From: Actinophytocola sp963840275
Lineage (GTDB): Bacteria; Actinomycetota; Actinomycetes; Mycobacteriales; Pseudonocardiaceae
NCBI GenBank assembly: GCA_963840275.1
Contig: CAWIYK010000001.1
Span: 496,001 to 560,000, forward strand
Reading direction: 5' to 3'
DNA length: 64,000 nucleotides
The position numbers were made by a program, and so were the translations under genes. The notes under the pieces are model-generated. The model searched no databases, was not told the origin of the DNA, and saw nothing but the letters and a program-made list of their open reading frames with translations. Shown here one piece after another: positions 25,427 to 34,926 of the stretch; the first letter of the stretch is position 1; each line of letters begins with the position of its first letter.

Positions 25427-27823
25427 ATGGCAGACGACCTCCGCAAGCTCGTCGGCAAGCTGGACCTGGCACAGAAGATCCGGCTGCTGACCGGCGCGAC
25501 GCTGTGGCGACTGCCGGCCGAGCCGGCGATCGGGCTGCGTGCGCTGGTCGTGTCCGACGGTCCGGTCGGGGTGCGCGGGGAGCGGTGGGACGAGCGGGAC
25601 ACGTCGCTGGTGCTGCCGTCGCCGACCGCGCTCGCCGCGACGTGGGACGAGCCGCTCGTCGCCGAGCTCGGCGGGGTGCTCGCCGCGGAGGCCCGGCGCA
25701 AGGGTGTCGACGTCCTGCTCGCGCCGACCCTCAACCTCCACCGCTCGCCGCTCGGCGGCCGGCATTTCGAGTGCTACAGCGAGGATCCCGGGCTGACCGG
25801 GCGGATCGGCGCGGCCTACATCCGCGGGGTGCAGACGGGCGGGGTCGCCGCGACGGCCAAGCACTACGTCGCCAACGACTCGGAGAACGAGCGGATGACG
25901 CTCGACGTCGCCGTGTCCGGGCGAGTGCTGCACGAGGTGTACCTCGCGCCGTTCGAGGCCGCCGTCGAGGCCGGCGTGTGGGCGGTGATGTCGTCCTACA
26001 ACGGGGTGAACGGCGCACCGATGTCGGAGAACCCGTTGCTGGCCGAGCCTTTGAAGGGGGCGTGGGGGTTCGCGGGTCCGGTCGTGTCGGACTGGGGCGC
26101 GGTCCACACGACGGTCGAGTCCGCTCGGTCCGCGCAGGACCTCGTGATGCCGGGCCCGAGTCCGATATGGAGCGACGCGCTGGTCGCCGCCGTGCGTGCC
26201 GGTGAGGTGTCGGAGCAGGCGATCGACGACAAGGTGACGCGGCTGCTGTGGCTCGCCGAACGGGTCGGTGCGCTCGGCGCGGCGCCCCCGGCGCCCACCG
26301 TGGCCGCGCCGCTGACGTTGCTGCGGCGCGCCGTCTCGGCGAGCACCGTGTTGGCACGCAACGAGAACGCGACGCTGCCGCTGGCCGCCGCCGGGCTGCG
26401 GCGGGTGGCGGTGCTCGGCTGGAACGCCGCCCACGCGCGGATCCAGGGCGGTGGCAGCGCCGGGGTGTTCCCGGCCGAGGTGGTGTCGCCGCTCGACGGG
26501 ATCCGTGCCGCGCTGCCGTCGGCGGAGGTGGTGCACGCGGTCGGCGCGTACCCGACGGATCTGCCGAGCCCGGTCGGTGTCTCGCACACGCGCGACCCGC
26601 GCGACGGCGAGCCCGGCGTGCTCGTGCGGCTCCTCGACGCGGCCGGCACGGAGCTGTCCGCGGAACACCGGCTGTCCGGCCGGATCGTGGATCCCGGGCA
26701 CGCGCGGTCCGCCGCCTTCGTCGAGGTGTCGGCGAAGCTGACGCCGGACGTCACCGGTGACTGGCGACTCGCGGTCGGCGGCTGGGGTCCGGTGTCGCTG
26801 TCGGTGGACGGAACCGAGGTGCTGGCGACCGACATCGGGCTCGACACCGACGACCCGGCGACGATCCACCTGTCGCCCGCCTACCGGACCGTGTCGGTCC
26901 CGGCCGTCGCGGGTACGGAGCTGCTGGTCGTGGCGCGGCGCACGGTCACGGACACCACCGGCCGCGCGACGCTGCTCGCGGCCGACCCGCCCCGGCGCGG
27001 CGCGGCCGATGAGCTGACCGCGGCCGCCGCGCTGGCCGCGGAGTGCGACGCGGCGATCGTCGTCGTCGGCACGACGGACGAGATCGAGAGCGAGGGGTTC
27101 GACCGCACGACGCTCGCGCTGCCGGGCCGGCAGGACGACCTGGTGCGCGCGGCGGCGGCGGCGAACCCGACGACCGTGGTGGTCGTCAACTCGGGCGGCC
27201 CGGTGGAACTGCCGTGGCTGGCCGACGTGCCGGCCGTGCTGCTCGGCTGGTTCCCCGGCGAGCAGGCGGGACACGGACTGGCCGACGTGCTGTTCGGCGC
27301 CGTCGAGCCGGGCGGCCGACTGCCCACCACGTGGCCGGTGACGCAGGCCGACGTCCCGGTCCTGTCCACGGATCCGGTCGACGGCGTGCTGTCCTACGAC
27401 GAGGGGCTGAACATCGGCTATCGCGCGTGGGCGGCGTCCGGCGTCGAGCCGGCGTTCTGGTTCGGGCACGGCCTCGGCTACACCAGTTGGTCCTATGAGG
27501 ACGTGTCGGTGTCCGAACCGGACTCGGCGGCCTTCTCGGTGCGGGTTAGGTTGCGTAACACGGGTTCGCGGCCCGGGCGCGAGGTCGTGCAGGTCTATCT
27601 GTCGCGTTCGGACAGTTCGGTGGCCCGACCACCCCGTTGGCTGGCCGGGTTCGCGGCCGCCGTCGCCGAGCCGGGCCACGTCGTGGACGTGGTGATCCCG
27701 GTCCCGGCCCGTGCGATGGCGCACTGGACGCCGGAAGGCTGGATGGTGGAGCCGGGCACGGTGACGGTGCACGCCGGCCCGTCGGCCGGCGCGCTCCCGC
27801 TGACGGGCACGGTCGTGCTGTGA
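25427..27823 (+). CDS. GH3 family beta-glucosidase with a PA14-like insert
   Basis: 798 aa from ATG 25427 (GGAGAGG eight bases upstream). The TIM-barrel half shows KHYVANDSEN and the nucleophile Asp222 in VVSDWGA; the second domain carries GTTDEIESEGFDR. Between them, about residues 385-490, lies a PA14-type beta module, as in GH3 glucosidases of the BglX/BglB branch. A fibronectin III-like domain ends the protein. No signal peptide, so it is probably cytoplasmic, hydrolysing beta-linked glucose oligomers or glycosides together with the GH1 enzyme. Confidence 0.93.
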   Translation: MADDLRKLVGKLDLAQKIRLLTGATLWRLPAEPAIGLRALVVSDGPVGVRGERWDERDTSLVLPSPTALAATWDEPLVAELGGVLAAEARRKGVDVLLAPTLNLHRSPLGGRHFECYSEDPGLTGRIGAAYIRGVQTGGVAATAKHYVANDSENERMTLDVAVSGRVLHEVYLAPFEAAVEAGVWAVMSSYNGVNGAPMSENPLLAEPLKGAWGFAGPVVSDWGAVHTTVESARSAQDLVMPGPSPIWSDALVAAVRAGEVSEQAIDDKVTRLLWLAERVGALGAAPPAPTVAAPLTLLRRAVSASTVLARNENATLPLAAAGLRRVAVLGWNAAHARIQGGGSAGVFPAEVVSPLDGIRAALPSAEVVHAVGAYPTDLPSPVGVSHTRDPRDGEPGVLVRLLDAAGTELSAEHRLSGRIVDPGHARSAAFVEVSAKLTPDVTGDWRLAVGGWGPVSLSVDGTEVLATDIGLDTDDPATIHLSPAYRTVSVPAVAGTELLVVARRTVTDTTGRATLLAADPPRRGAADELTAAAALAAECDAAIVVVGTTDEIESEGFDRTTLALPGRQDDLVRAAAAANPTTVVVVNSGGPVELPWLADVPAVLLGWFPGEQAGHGLADVLFGAVEPGGRLPTTWPVTQADVPVLSTDPVDGVLSYDEGLNIGYRAWAASGVEPAFWFGHGLGYTSWSYEDVSVSEPDSAAFSVRVRLRNTGSRPGREVVQVYLSRSDSSVARPPRWLAGFAAAVAEPGHVVDVVIPVPARAMAHWTPEGWMVEPGTVTVHAGPSAGALPLTGTVVL

Positions 27824-27824
27824 C

Positions 27825-27864
27825 GGAACCGGGCCCGGCCCGCGGAGTGGCCGGGTCCGGTTCC
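27825..27864. terminator. Bidirectional hairpin between the GH3 and beta-helix genes
   Basis: Arms at 27825-27840 and 27849-27864 pair over 16 bases with one G-U wobble (left arm begins GGAACCGG), around an 8-base loop. It lies one base after the GH3 stop and 10 bases from the end of the opposing gene. Confidence 0.85.
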
Positions 27865-27874
27865 CTCGCCCCTG

Positions 27875-30097
27875 TTACGGGTAGTTGGCCACGTAGCTGA
27901 CCTGGTGCGGCTGGTTCGCCACCTCACCCGTGTCGTTGATGACGCGGTTGATCGTGCCGACCCCGCCGAGCGAAACCGTTACCAGGCCGTGGAAACGGAC
28001 GCCCGACCGGTTGGGCACCTCGAAGCCGCGGCTGGCCACGACCGCCGGGTTGGTGTTGAAGAAGCAGTAGGAGCCGACGCCCCACGCCTCGTGGTTGGTG
28101 ACCGAGTCGGCCACCTTGTACGACGCCCAGCCCTGTGCGCCGCCGCCGCTCGAGCCCCACGTCGCGTTGTTCGGCGGGTCGTAGGGCATCTCGTTCTGGT
28201 AGAAGTAGGTCCGACCGTTGTTGCCGTTCCAGATGGTGTTGTACTGCTGGTAGTGCTCGACGAACAGGCCGTACATCGTCACGTTGTCGCCGTTGACCAC
28301 CAGACCGTTGGCGGCCGTGTTGGTGTTCCAGCCGATGCCGGTGCCGTGGTCGCCGCGCCACAGCCACATGTGGTCGCCGATCACGTCCTTGCTGTTGATG
28401 CGCAAGGAGACCGTGGCCTTGCCAGCGTGCTGGCCGCCGACGCGGAAGAACACGTCGTGCAGTGACGTCGGGTTGCCGGAGTGGCTCGCCGACGAGCCGG
28501 CCGGGCCGACCTCGACCAGCACGGGCGAGTTCTGCGGCCCGGCGTCGATCAGCATGCCGGCGAGCTTCACACCGTCCACATCGGACACGGTGATGGCGGG
28601 GAGGCCGGTGTCCGGGGTGAGCGTCGCGAGCCCGAGGCCGAGCACGACGGTGTTCGGGTTGGTGACCCGGATCGTGTCGTTCAGGTGGTGGACGCCCGGC
28701 GTGAACAGCAGGTGCTTGTTCTGTGCCAGCGCGGCGTTGATGGTCGCGGCCGGCGTGCCCTCCTGGACGACGTAGAAGTCCGCGAGCGAGATCGAGGTGC
28801 CGGCCGGGTTGCCGCCGGCCCACGAGGTGCCGCGCGCGTTCTCCCGGATCGCCGGCACGAACACGCGGTACTCACCGCTGCCGTCGATGTACAGGAACGG
28901 CTTCTCGCGGATCTTCGGGGTGTTGTCGACGACCGTGTGCGACGGGTTGGGGAAGTGCTGCGCCGGCGCGCCGTTCGTGCCGGTGAACACCATGTTCCAC
29001 ACCGAGCCGTTCCAGCCGCCGCGCAGGTCGCTGTTGCGGGTGAAGAACTGCTGCTGTGAGCCGGAAACGGCGACGCCGTCGATCTGCGAGTCGGCGATCA
29101 GACCGCCGGACGCCCAGCCGTCGCCGCCGTTCCAGAGCTGGACCTGGCCGCGCAGGTGCATGCGCCGGTACGGGGCGGCCTGCGAGACGGCCCAGCGCTC
29201 GATCTGTCCGGCCGGGAGCGTGACCGACAGGTTCTCCGCGGAGCGCCAGAAGTTCTGCGTCGCGTTGCCGAGGTTGTTCGGGTTGTCGCCCTGCTGGAGC
29301 CAGTCGGCCTCGACGCGCACGTGGCCGTTGAGGTTGACCTGGTCCGGCAGCAGCCCGAGGCCGGCGACCTGCGTGTAGAAGCGCAGGTCCACGTCCGCGT
29401 TGTAGGAGCCGGGCTTGAACAGGACGGCGTAGCGCTGGGTGCCGAACTGGTTGGTGCGCATCTGCGACGCGATCGTGTTCAGCCTGGACTGGATCGTGCT
29501 CGTCGGCGTCGACGGGTCGAAGACGAACGTGTTCGGCCCGAGGTTCGGGTTGCGCGGGTCCGTCGGCGGGATCTGCGGGCCGCCGGTGCCGCCGTCGGTG
29601 TTCACGGTCAGCTCCCAGAGCGAGTAGCCGTACTGGGTCGCGCGTGCGGTGCCGTTGACGCGGACGTACCGGCCGGTGCCCGAGACGTCGAGTGACTGTG
29701 TGCCGCCGGCGCCGGTGGTCGTCGAGTAGACGTTCGTCCAGCTCGAGCCGTTCGCGGAGACCTGCACCTGGAAGGACCGGCCGTACGCGGCCTCCCAGTT
29801 GAGGCCGACGCGGCAGATCGTCTGTGAGCTGCCGAGGTCGACCTGCAGCCACTGCGGGTCGGCGAAGGCGCTGGCCCAGCGGGTGCCGCTGTTGCCGTCG
29901 ACCGCGGCGGCGGCCGGGGTGCCGGCGTTCTCGACCGAGGACGCGGTGGCGGGCTTGTTGAGCGCGACGTTGGTGGTGCCGCACGCCAGTGGCGCTGCAC
30001 TGACGGTCGGCGCGACGGTGACGACGGCCGTGGCCGCGGCGAGTGCGGTGGCGGCGGCGAACAGCCGCCGGACAAGGGGAGTACGCAGGGGTTTCAT
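27875..30097 (-). CDS. Secreted discoidin (F5/8-C, CBM32) plus right-handed beta-helix protein, GH55-like
   Basis: 740 aa from ATG 30097 (AGGTAGG upstream). A Sec signal ends near ATVSAAPLAC. Residues about 40-165 form an F5/8 type C domain (NKPATASSVENAG ... WLQVDLGSSQTICRV ... GRYVRVNG). After a Gly/Pro linker, residues 195-740 are a repeated beta-helix with YAVLFKPGSY, FWRSAENLSV, REKPFLYIDG and HLWLWR-like (HMWLWRGDHG) motifs. Actinobacterial proteins of this type are often labelled adenylyl cyclase or coagulation factor 5/8 protein but resemble GH55 exo-beta-1,3-glucanases. An extracellular beta-glucan enzyme is inferred. It has a tandem LacI-type operator upstream. Confidence 0.82.
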   Translation of the reverse strand: MKPLRTPLVRRLFAAATALAAATAVVTVAPTVSAAPLACGTTNVALNKPATASSVENAGTPAAAAVDGNSGTRWASAFADPQWLQVDLGSSQTICRVGLNWEAAYGRSFQVQVSANGSSWTNVYSTTTGAGGTQSLDVSGTGRYVRVNGTARATQYGYSLWELTVNTDGGTGGPQIPPTDPRNPNLGPNTFVFDPSTPTSTIQSRLNTIASQMRTNQFGTQRYAVLFKPGSYNADVDLRFYTQVAGLGLLPDQVNLNGHVRVEADWLQQGDNPNNLGNATQNFWRSAENLSVTLPAGQIERWAVSQAAPYRRMHLRGQVQLWNGGDGWASGGLIADSQIDGVAVSGSQQQFFTRNSDLRGGWNGSVWNMVFTGTNGAPAQHFPNPSHTVVDNTPKIREKPFLYIDGSGEYRVFVPAIRENARGTSWAGGNPAGTSISLADFYVVQEGTPAATINAALAQNKHLLFTPGVHHLNDTIRVTNPNTVVLGLGLATLTPDTGLPAITVSDVDGVKLAGMLIDAGPQNSPVLVEVGPAGSSASHSGNPTSLHDVFFRVGGQHAGKATVSLRINSKDVIGDHMWLWRGDHGTGIGWNTNTAANGLVVNGDNVTMYGLFVEHYQQYNTIWNGNNGRTYFYQNEMPYDPPNNATWGSSGGGAQGWASYKVADSVTNHEAWGVGSYCFFNTNPAVVASRGFEVPNRSGVRFHGLVTVSLGGVGTINRVINDTGEVANQPHQVSYVANYP

Positions 30098-30143
30098 GGG
30101 CCTACCTGTTGATCGATCCAGAGGGGCAGGGGCGGATCGGACG

Positions 30144-30177
30144 GGTTCGGAACCGGTACCGGAACCGGTTCCGAACC
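30144..30177. promoter_or_regulatory. Tandem LacI-type operator, 13-bp inverted repeat
   Basis: GGTTCGGAACCGG (30144-30156) is perfectly inverted at 30165-30177. Inside are two adjoining 12-base sites, GGAACCGGTACC and the perfect palindrome GGAACCGGTTCC. It lies 47 bases upstream of the beta-helix gene and 183 bases downstream of a lacI-type gene. Confidence 0.75.
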
Positions 30178-30359
30178 ACTGTGATGCATTTAACAAGTCA
30201 GCAACAAGACCGTCAAGATGCGAATGGGGGAGCCCCGCCGGCCGACGACCCTCGCGCGAACCGGGAACTCGGTGTGCTCGAACGGGGAACTCAGTGTGTC
30301 CGAACGGTGGACTCGCGGGTCCTGAGTGTTGGACACGCGGGGCCGGAGGCCGCGGCGGG

Positions 30360-31361
30360 TTAGGCGGGTGGGGCGCTTTCCCTTACTACCAACGAGGTTG
30401 GGACCACCAGTGGGTCTGCCGGCAGTGCCTCGCCGGCCAGGTGGGCCAGCAGCATCGTCGCCGCCGCTTCGCCCATCTCCCGGGACGGCTGGCGCACGGT
30501 GGTGAGCGCCGGGCGGGTGTGGGCCGCGATCGAGATGTCGTCGAAGCCGATCACGGCCACGTCGTCCGGGACCGTGCGGCCGGCGGCGCGCAGGCCGTCC
30601 AGCACGCCGACCGCCATGAGGTCGTTGTGGGCGAACACGCCGTCGAAGGGCACGCCGGACGCGACCAGCTCGGAGATCGCCACCTCGCCGCCGCCGCGCG
30701 TGAAGTCGCCCTCGATCATCAGTCGCTCGTCGAAGCCGACGCCGGTGCGCTCCAGCCGGGTCCGCAGCCCCGCGGACCGGTCCCGCGTGCAGCCGAACGC
30801 GGCGGGCCCGGACACCATCGCCAGCCGGGTTCGGCCCAGGGCCAGCAGATGCGCGGCGGCGTCGGCGGCGCCCTCGTGGTTGCTCGTCGCGACGGACGGG
30901 AAGCCGGGGTGGTGGCCACGGTCGTCGATCATGACGACCGGCAGGCCCGACTCGTGCAGGCTCGTGATGTAGGACAGCGTGTCGGGCGGTTCGACCAGCA
31001 GCAGCCCGTCGAACGCGTTGGCCGACACGTGCCGCGCGAACTGCGCCAGCGAGTCCTCGCCGCGGTTGACGGTGTGCAGCAGCAACCCGTACCCGCGCGC
31101 CTCGAGCACGTCGGCGACACCCTGCAGCACGTCGCCCATCCACGGCCACGTCAGGCCGGGCACCAGCATGCCGACGGTCTGCGTCCGTCCTCTCGCGAGC
31201 CCGACGGCCCCGGCGCTCGGCGTGTACCCGGTCGCCGCGATCACCTCGCGCACCCGGATCGCGGTGGCCGCGTCGACGTCGCCCTTGTTGTTGAGCACGC
31301 GCGACACGGTCGTCTTGCTCACCCGCGCCCGGCGGGCGACCTCGGCGATCGTGACTCGCAT
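30360..31361 (-). CDS. LacI family transcriptional regulator
   Basis: 333 aa. The N-terminal HTH reads VTIAEVARRARVSKTTVSRVLN with the hinge helix near GLARGRTQTVG, and residues 60-333 form the periplasmic-binding-protein-like sensor (FDGVFAHNDLMAVGVL, VPDDVAVIGFDDI). Such repressors bind palindromes with a central CG and respond to sugars. It lies upstream of, and on the same strand as, the secreted beta-helix gene, whose promoter holds a CCGG-centred tandem operator, so it is the prime candidate for that site. It could also be the regulator of the CebR-like box at the GH3 gene. Confidence 0.93.
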   Translation of the reverse strand: MRVTIAEVARRARVSKTTVSRVLNNKGDVDAATAIRVREVIAATGYTPSAGAVGLARGRTQTVGMLVPGLTWPWMGDVLQGVADVLEARGYGLLLHTVNRGEDSLAQFARHVSANAFDGLLLVEPPDTLSYITSLHESGLPVVMIDDRGHHPGFPSVATSNHEGAADAAAHLLALGRTRLAMVSGPAAFGCTRDRSAGLRTRLERTGVGFDERLMIEGDFTRGGGEVAISELVASGVPFDGVFAHNDLMAVGVLDGLRAAGRTVPDDVAVIGFDDISIAAHTRPALTTVRQPSREMGEAAATMLLAHLAGEALPADPLVVPTSLVVRESAPPA

Positions 31362-31471
31362 GCCCGAAACAATACGTTCACCGCCGGACCCGCAGCACGA
31401 TCTTGGCGCGAGTCGCCCGGCTTGTCCCACCTCGTGCGGGCCGACCGGGCCGCCGCCAACGCCGTGCGGGG

Positions 31472-31509
31472 CCGGCGCCGGTCGGCCGGGGGAAGCCGAC
31501 CGGCGCCGG
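31472..31509. terminator. Perfect 15-bp hairpin downstream of the SARP gene
   Basis: CCGGCGCCGGTCGGC (31472-31486) pairs with 31495-31509 around an 8-base loop. It lies about 95 bases after the SARP-family stop and upstream of the lacI-type gene, isolating the two. Confidence 0.75.
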
Positions 31510-31603
31510 GCAGGTCGGCAGGCCGTCGCGGCGGCCGTCCTCCTGCGGTGGTGCGGCCGGATCGACGACGGGGAGCACCCCCGACCCGGCCGGCACAGGA
31601 GCG

Positions 31604-33262
31604 TCAGCCGGTCAGTTCCGCCGCCACCAGCTTCGCGAGCGGGCCGATCCGGCCGTCCTCGAGCAGGCCGTGCTCGAGAAGCCTGCGGGCCACGTGCGAC
31701 GGCAGCTCGGCCACCGGCGTGCCCCCGCCGAGCTGCCGGAACGCGGTCGCCGACACCGGGTCGGACGCGGTCAGCTCGCGGTAGCGGCCGAGCATCCTGG
31801 CCCTCGGGTCGAGGTCGTCCACGGCCAGCTCGTCCAGCAGACCATTGTCGTGCAGGCGCGACAGCAGCTCGGGCAGGCCGAGCCGCGGGCTCTGGATCAG
31901 CACGGCGGCGAGCGCGCGGATCGCGAGCGGCAGGTGGTCGCAGCGCGCCACCAGCTCGAGGGCGAACCGGTCCGGGGTGAGCCGCGAACGGCCGATGAGC
32001 CTGCCGAGCATCGCGACGGCCGCGGCCGGGCTGAGCCGGGTGACCGGCACCCGCGCGGTCGCGTCGACCGCCGCCAGCGGCGAGTCCGCCGTCACCACGA
32101 ACGCGCAGCCGGGGTCGGACACCAGGAGCGGGCGCAGCTGGGCCGCGGTGGTGCAGTGGTCGACCACGACGAGCATCCGGCGCCCGGTGAGCGACTCCCG
32201 CCAGCGTGCGGTGGTCTCCGCGTCCAGCCCCGCGTTCGCGAGGTCGAGGTAGAGCTGGCCGTCCGGGAAGTTCCACGCCGCCTGGTGCGCCGCGAGCAGC
32301 GCGACCGCCGACTTGCCCGCGCCCGCCGGCCCGTGCACGACGACGACCTGCGGCCCGTCGGCGCTCGCGGTGTCGCACACCGTCGACACGACCGCGCGCA
32401 CCTCGTCGGACCGGTCGATCAGCGGCGCCTGGTGCGGCAGCTGGCAGCGCGCGCCGGTGCCGGCGGTCGTCGCCGCGGTCGGTTGCGCGAGCAGCGCGCT
32501 GTCCCGGTTCAGCATGGCGGCGTGCAGTTGTTGCAGTCGTGGGCCCGGTTCCAGGCCGAGGCCGTCGACGAGCCGGTTCCGCGCCTCGGTGAACGCCTCC
32601 AGCGCGGCGGCGACGTCACCGCTGCGGTACAGCGCGAGCATCAGCGCCGCCCAGCAGCGTTCCCGCAGCGGGTGGTCGGTGACGAGCCTGCGTGCCACGC
32701 CGACCTGTTCCGCGTGCCGGCCGACGGCCAGCTCCGCCTCGAGCAGGTCCTCCTCGGCGAGCATCCGCTGCTCGGCGAGCGCGTCGAGGTGGCCGGCGAG
32801 CGCGCGCCGGGGCGGCAGCCCCTCGCCGGGGTGCCCGCGCCACAGCCCGAGCGCCTGCCGCAGGTGGGTCCGCGCGCTGGCCGGCTCGCCCTCGGCGAGC
32901 GCACGCCTGCCGATCTCCGCGAGCCGCGCGAACACGTGCACGTCCAGCTCGTCCGGGGCGGTGGCGAGCAGGTACCCGCCGCCGCGGGAGACGAGGCGGT
33001 TGCGGCTGCCCTGGTCGAGCACGCGCCGCAGCGCCGTGGCGTAGGTGCGCACGTTGGACCGCGCCGAGACCGGCGGCCCGCCGTCCCACAGGACCTCGCC
33101 GAGCGCGTCGAACGAGACCACCGTGTTCGGGGCCAGCGCGAGCGCGGTCAGCATGAGTCGCACCTTCGTGGACGACAGGTCGATCGCGGACCCGTCGTGG
33201 TACAGCTCCACCGGCCCCAGCAGCCGGTAGCGGATTCCGTCGAACGTCTCGATGTGGCTCAC
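31604..33262 (-). CDS. SARP (AfsR/DnrI/RedD) family regulator with NTPase domain
   Basis: 552 aa. Residues about 10-100 are an OmpR-like winged helix (YRLLGPVEL ... VRLMLTALAL ... SNVRTYATALRRVL). About 105-250 form the bacterial transcriptional activation domain (HVFARLAEIGRRAL). About 300-470 hold an NB-ARC-like NTPase with P-loop GPAGAGKS and Walker B-like MLVVVDHC. The C-terminal TPR array of full AfsR proteins is missing. SARPs usually switch on antibiotic clusters; the PKS region is 27 kb away, so the target is unknown. The GTG start at 33262 overlaps its own GGGGAGG-like sequence, so the true start is uncertain by a few codons. Confidence 0.9.
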   Translation of the reverse strand: MSHIETFDGIRYRLLGPVELYHDGSAIDLSSTKVRLMLTALALAPNTVVSFDALGEVLWDGGPPVSARSNVRTYATALRRVLDQGSRNRLVSRGGGYLLATAPDELDVHVFARLAEIGRRALAEGEPASARTHLRQALGLWRGHPGEGLPPRRALAGHLDALAEQRMLAEEDLLEAELAVGRHAEQVGVARRLVTDHPLRERCWAALMLALYRSGDVAAALEAFTEARNRLVDGLGLEPGPRLQQLHAAMLNRDSALLAQPTAATTAGTGARCQLPHQAPLIDRSDEVRAVVSTVCDTASADGPQVVVVHGPAGAGKSAVALLAAHQAAWNFPDGQLYLDLANAGLDAETTARWRESLTGRRMLVVVDHCTTAAQLRPLLVSDPGCAFVVTADSPLAAVDATARVPVTRLSPAAAVAMLGRLIGRSRLTPDRFALELVARCDHLPLAIRALAAVLIQSPRLGLPELLSRLHDNGLLDELAVDDLDPRARMLGRYRELTASDPVSATAFRQLGGGTPVAELPSHVARRLLEHGLLEDGRIGPLAKLVAAELTG

Positions 33263-33345
33263 CTCCCCATGCGGGACACATGCTCTGGGAAGCCGCTAAC
33301 AACTCGCTAACACGCCGGACCGCGGTTGTTGAGTACGGTCATTTC

Positions 33346-34206
33346 GTGATCATCGATGTTGTGCTCGCGGCCGAGGCCCGGCTCGCGGAGGGTCCGCTCT
33401 GGGACCCGAAGGTCAACTGTCTGCGGTGGGTGGACATCCCCGCGGGGCTCGTCCACCGGTTCGACCCGGCGACCGGGGCGGACACGTCGTTCGAGGTCGG
33501 TGAGCCGGTCGGCACGGTGGCGGTCCGCGCGTCCGGCGGGCTCGTGCTCGCGACCGAGACGGGCATCCTGACCTGCGCGGACGACGGTTCGGACCGGGTC
33601 GTGCTGCACGAGGTGGACACCGACCCGCCGGGCGGCCGGTTCAACGACGGCAAGGCCGACCCGTGGGGCCGGTTCTGGGCGGGCACGATGCTCGACGGCA
33701 CCGACGGGGCGGCCGGGTTCTACCGGCTCGACGCCGACGGCTCGCTGCACCAGGTGCTGACGGACGTGTCGTGCTCCAACGGGCTCGGCTGGTCGCCGGA
33801 CGGCGCGACCATGTACTACACCGACACGAAGACCGGCGGCGTCGACGCGTTCGACCACGACCCGGAGACCGGGGCGCTGGCCAAGCGCAGGCGGCTGGTC
33901 GACGTCGAACGCGGCTGGCCGGACGGGCTGACGGTCGACGCCGAGGGCTGCGTGTGGGTCGCGCTGTGGGACGGCTGGGGCCTGCGGCGGTTCACCCCGG
34001 AGGGTCGGCTGCTGGAGACCGTGGAGTTGCCGGTGCGGCGGGTGACCAGCTGCGCCTTCGGCGGGCCGGCGCTGTCGACGCTGTACGTGACCACCGCGCG
34101 GGCGGGGTTGTCGGATGAGGTGCTGGCACGCCAGCCGGAGGCGGGTTCGCTGTTCGCCTTCGAACCGGCCGTCGGCGGGCTGCCGGCGGGGGAGTGGGCC
34201 GGGTGA
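33346..34206 (+). CDS. SMP-30/gluconolactonase family protein
   Basis: 286 aa from GTG 33346, chosen because the six-bladed propeller begins here (AEARLAEGPLWD). Metal ligands expected for the family are visible: Glu in AEGPLW, Asn in CSNGLGWSPDG and Asp in WPDGLTVD. Family members hydrolyse sugar lactones such as glucono- or arabino-lactone. The gene is divergent from the SARP gene and overlaps the first DUF202 gene (GTGA). Confidence 0.9.
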   Translation: MIIDVVLAAEARLAEGPLWDPKVNCLRWVDIPAGLVHRFDPATGADTSFEVGEPVGTVAVRASGGLVLATETGILTCADDGSDRVVLHEVDTDPPGGRFNDGKADPWGRFWAGTMLDGTDGAAGFYRLDADGSLHQVLTDVSCSNGLGWSPDGATMYYTDTKTGGVDAFDHDPETGALAKRRRLVDVERGWPDGLTVDAEGCVWVALWDGWGLRRFTPEGRLLETVELPVRRVTSCAFGGPALSTLYVTTARAGLSDEVLARQPEAGSLFAFEPAVGGLPAGEWAG

Positions 34207-34565
34207 GCTGGCCGTCGCGGCTGCGGGAGCGGGGCGAGGAGCCGGATCCGCGCTTCAGCTTCGCGAACGAGCGGACCTTCCTCGCGTGGATCCGGACCGC
34301 GCTGGCGTTGCTCGCGGCGGGGATCGGGCTCGAGGCGTTCGCGCCGACGCTCGCGGTGCCCGGGTTGCGGCAGGTGCTCGCGGCGCTGCTGGTGTTCGCG
34401 GGGGTGGGGATCAGCGCGCTCGCGTTCCGGCGGTGGCTGCGCAGCGAGGAGGCCATGCGGGAGCGCCGTCCGCTGCCGCCGCCGCGGCTCGCGCCGTGGC
34501 TCTCGTACGGGATCGCCGCGGTCGCGCTGGCGGTGTTCGTACTGCTGGTGGTGGCCAACCTGTGA
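34203..34565 (+). CDS. DUF202 membrane protein (YidH-like), first copy
   Basis: 120 aa from GTG 34203, overlapping the SMP-30 stop. The DUF202 signature FANERTFLAWIRTALALLAAGIGLEAF is followed by two further membrane helices (about 55-75, 95-118). The role of DUF202 proteins is not known. A second DUF202 gene overlaps its stop. Confidence 0.88.
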   Translation: MSWPSRLRERGEEPDPRFSFANERTFLAWIRTALALLAAGIGLEAFAPTLAVPGLRQVLAALLVFAGVGISALAFRRWLRSEEAMRERRPLPPPRLAPWLSYGIAAVALAVFVLLVVANL

Positions 34566-34864
34566 GCGCGCCGCCGCCGGGGGTGCAGAACGAGCGGACG
34601 TCGCTGGCGTGGGTGCGGACCGCGCTCGGGCTCGCCGGGTGCGCGTTGCTGGCCATGCGGCTGGCCGTCGTCCGGGACTCGCCGTGGGCCGTCGGCGCCG
34701 CGATCGCCGCCGCGGTACTGGCCGTCGGCGTGCTCGGCTGGTCGCACGACCGCTACCGCCGCGTCCGGGACCGGCGAGCGGTCGACGTCGCGGTGCCGGC
34801 GCTGGTACTCACGACGGCGGTATGCACCTTCGGCGCACTGGCCCTACTACTGATCGTCATCTGA
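34562..34864 (+). CDS. DUF202 membrane protein, second copy
   Basis: 100 aa from GTG 34562 (GTGA overlap). QNERTSLAWVRTALGLAGCALLAMR is the DUF202 signature; three helices are predicted. It is a diverged partner of the preceding gene rather than a recent copy. The pair could form a heteromeric membrane protein (inference). Confidence 0.87.
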   Translation: MSAPPPGVQNERTSLAWVRTALGLAGCALLAMRLAVVRDSPWAVGAAIAAAVLAVGVLGWSHDRYRRVRDRRAVDVAVPALVLTTAVCTFGALALLLIVI

Positions 34865-34926
34865 CGACCCGCCGCCCGCTGGTCAGCCCGCGAGTCCAAC
34901 GTCCACGACCCGCGGCGGTGCTGTGC

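Noticed and set aside
23984..27772. 1262-aa antisense frame across ROK and GH3
   Set aside because: Low-complexity Arg/His/Gly shadow of two well-defined genes on the plus strand.
34865..34926. Possible terminator between DUF202 and CFA genes
   Set aside because: Only about seven base pairs can form with a long, mismatched loop.
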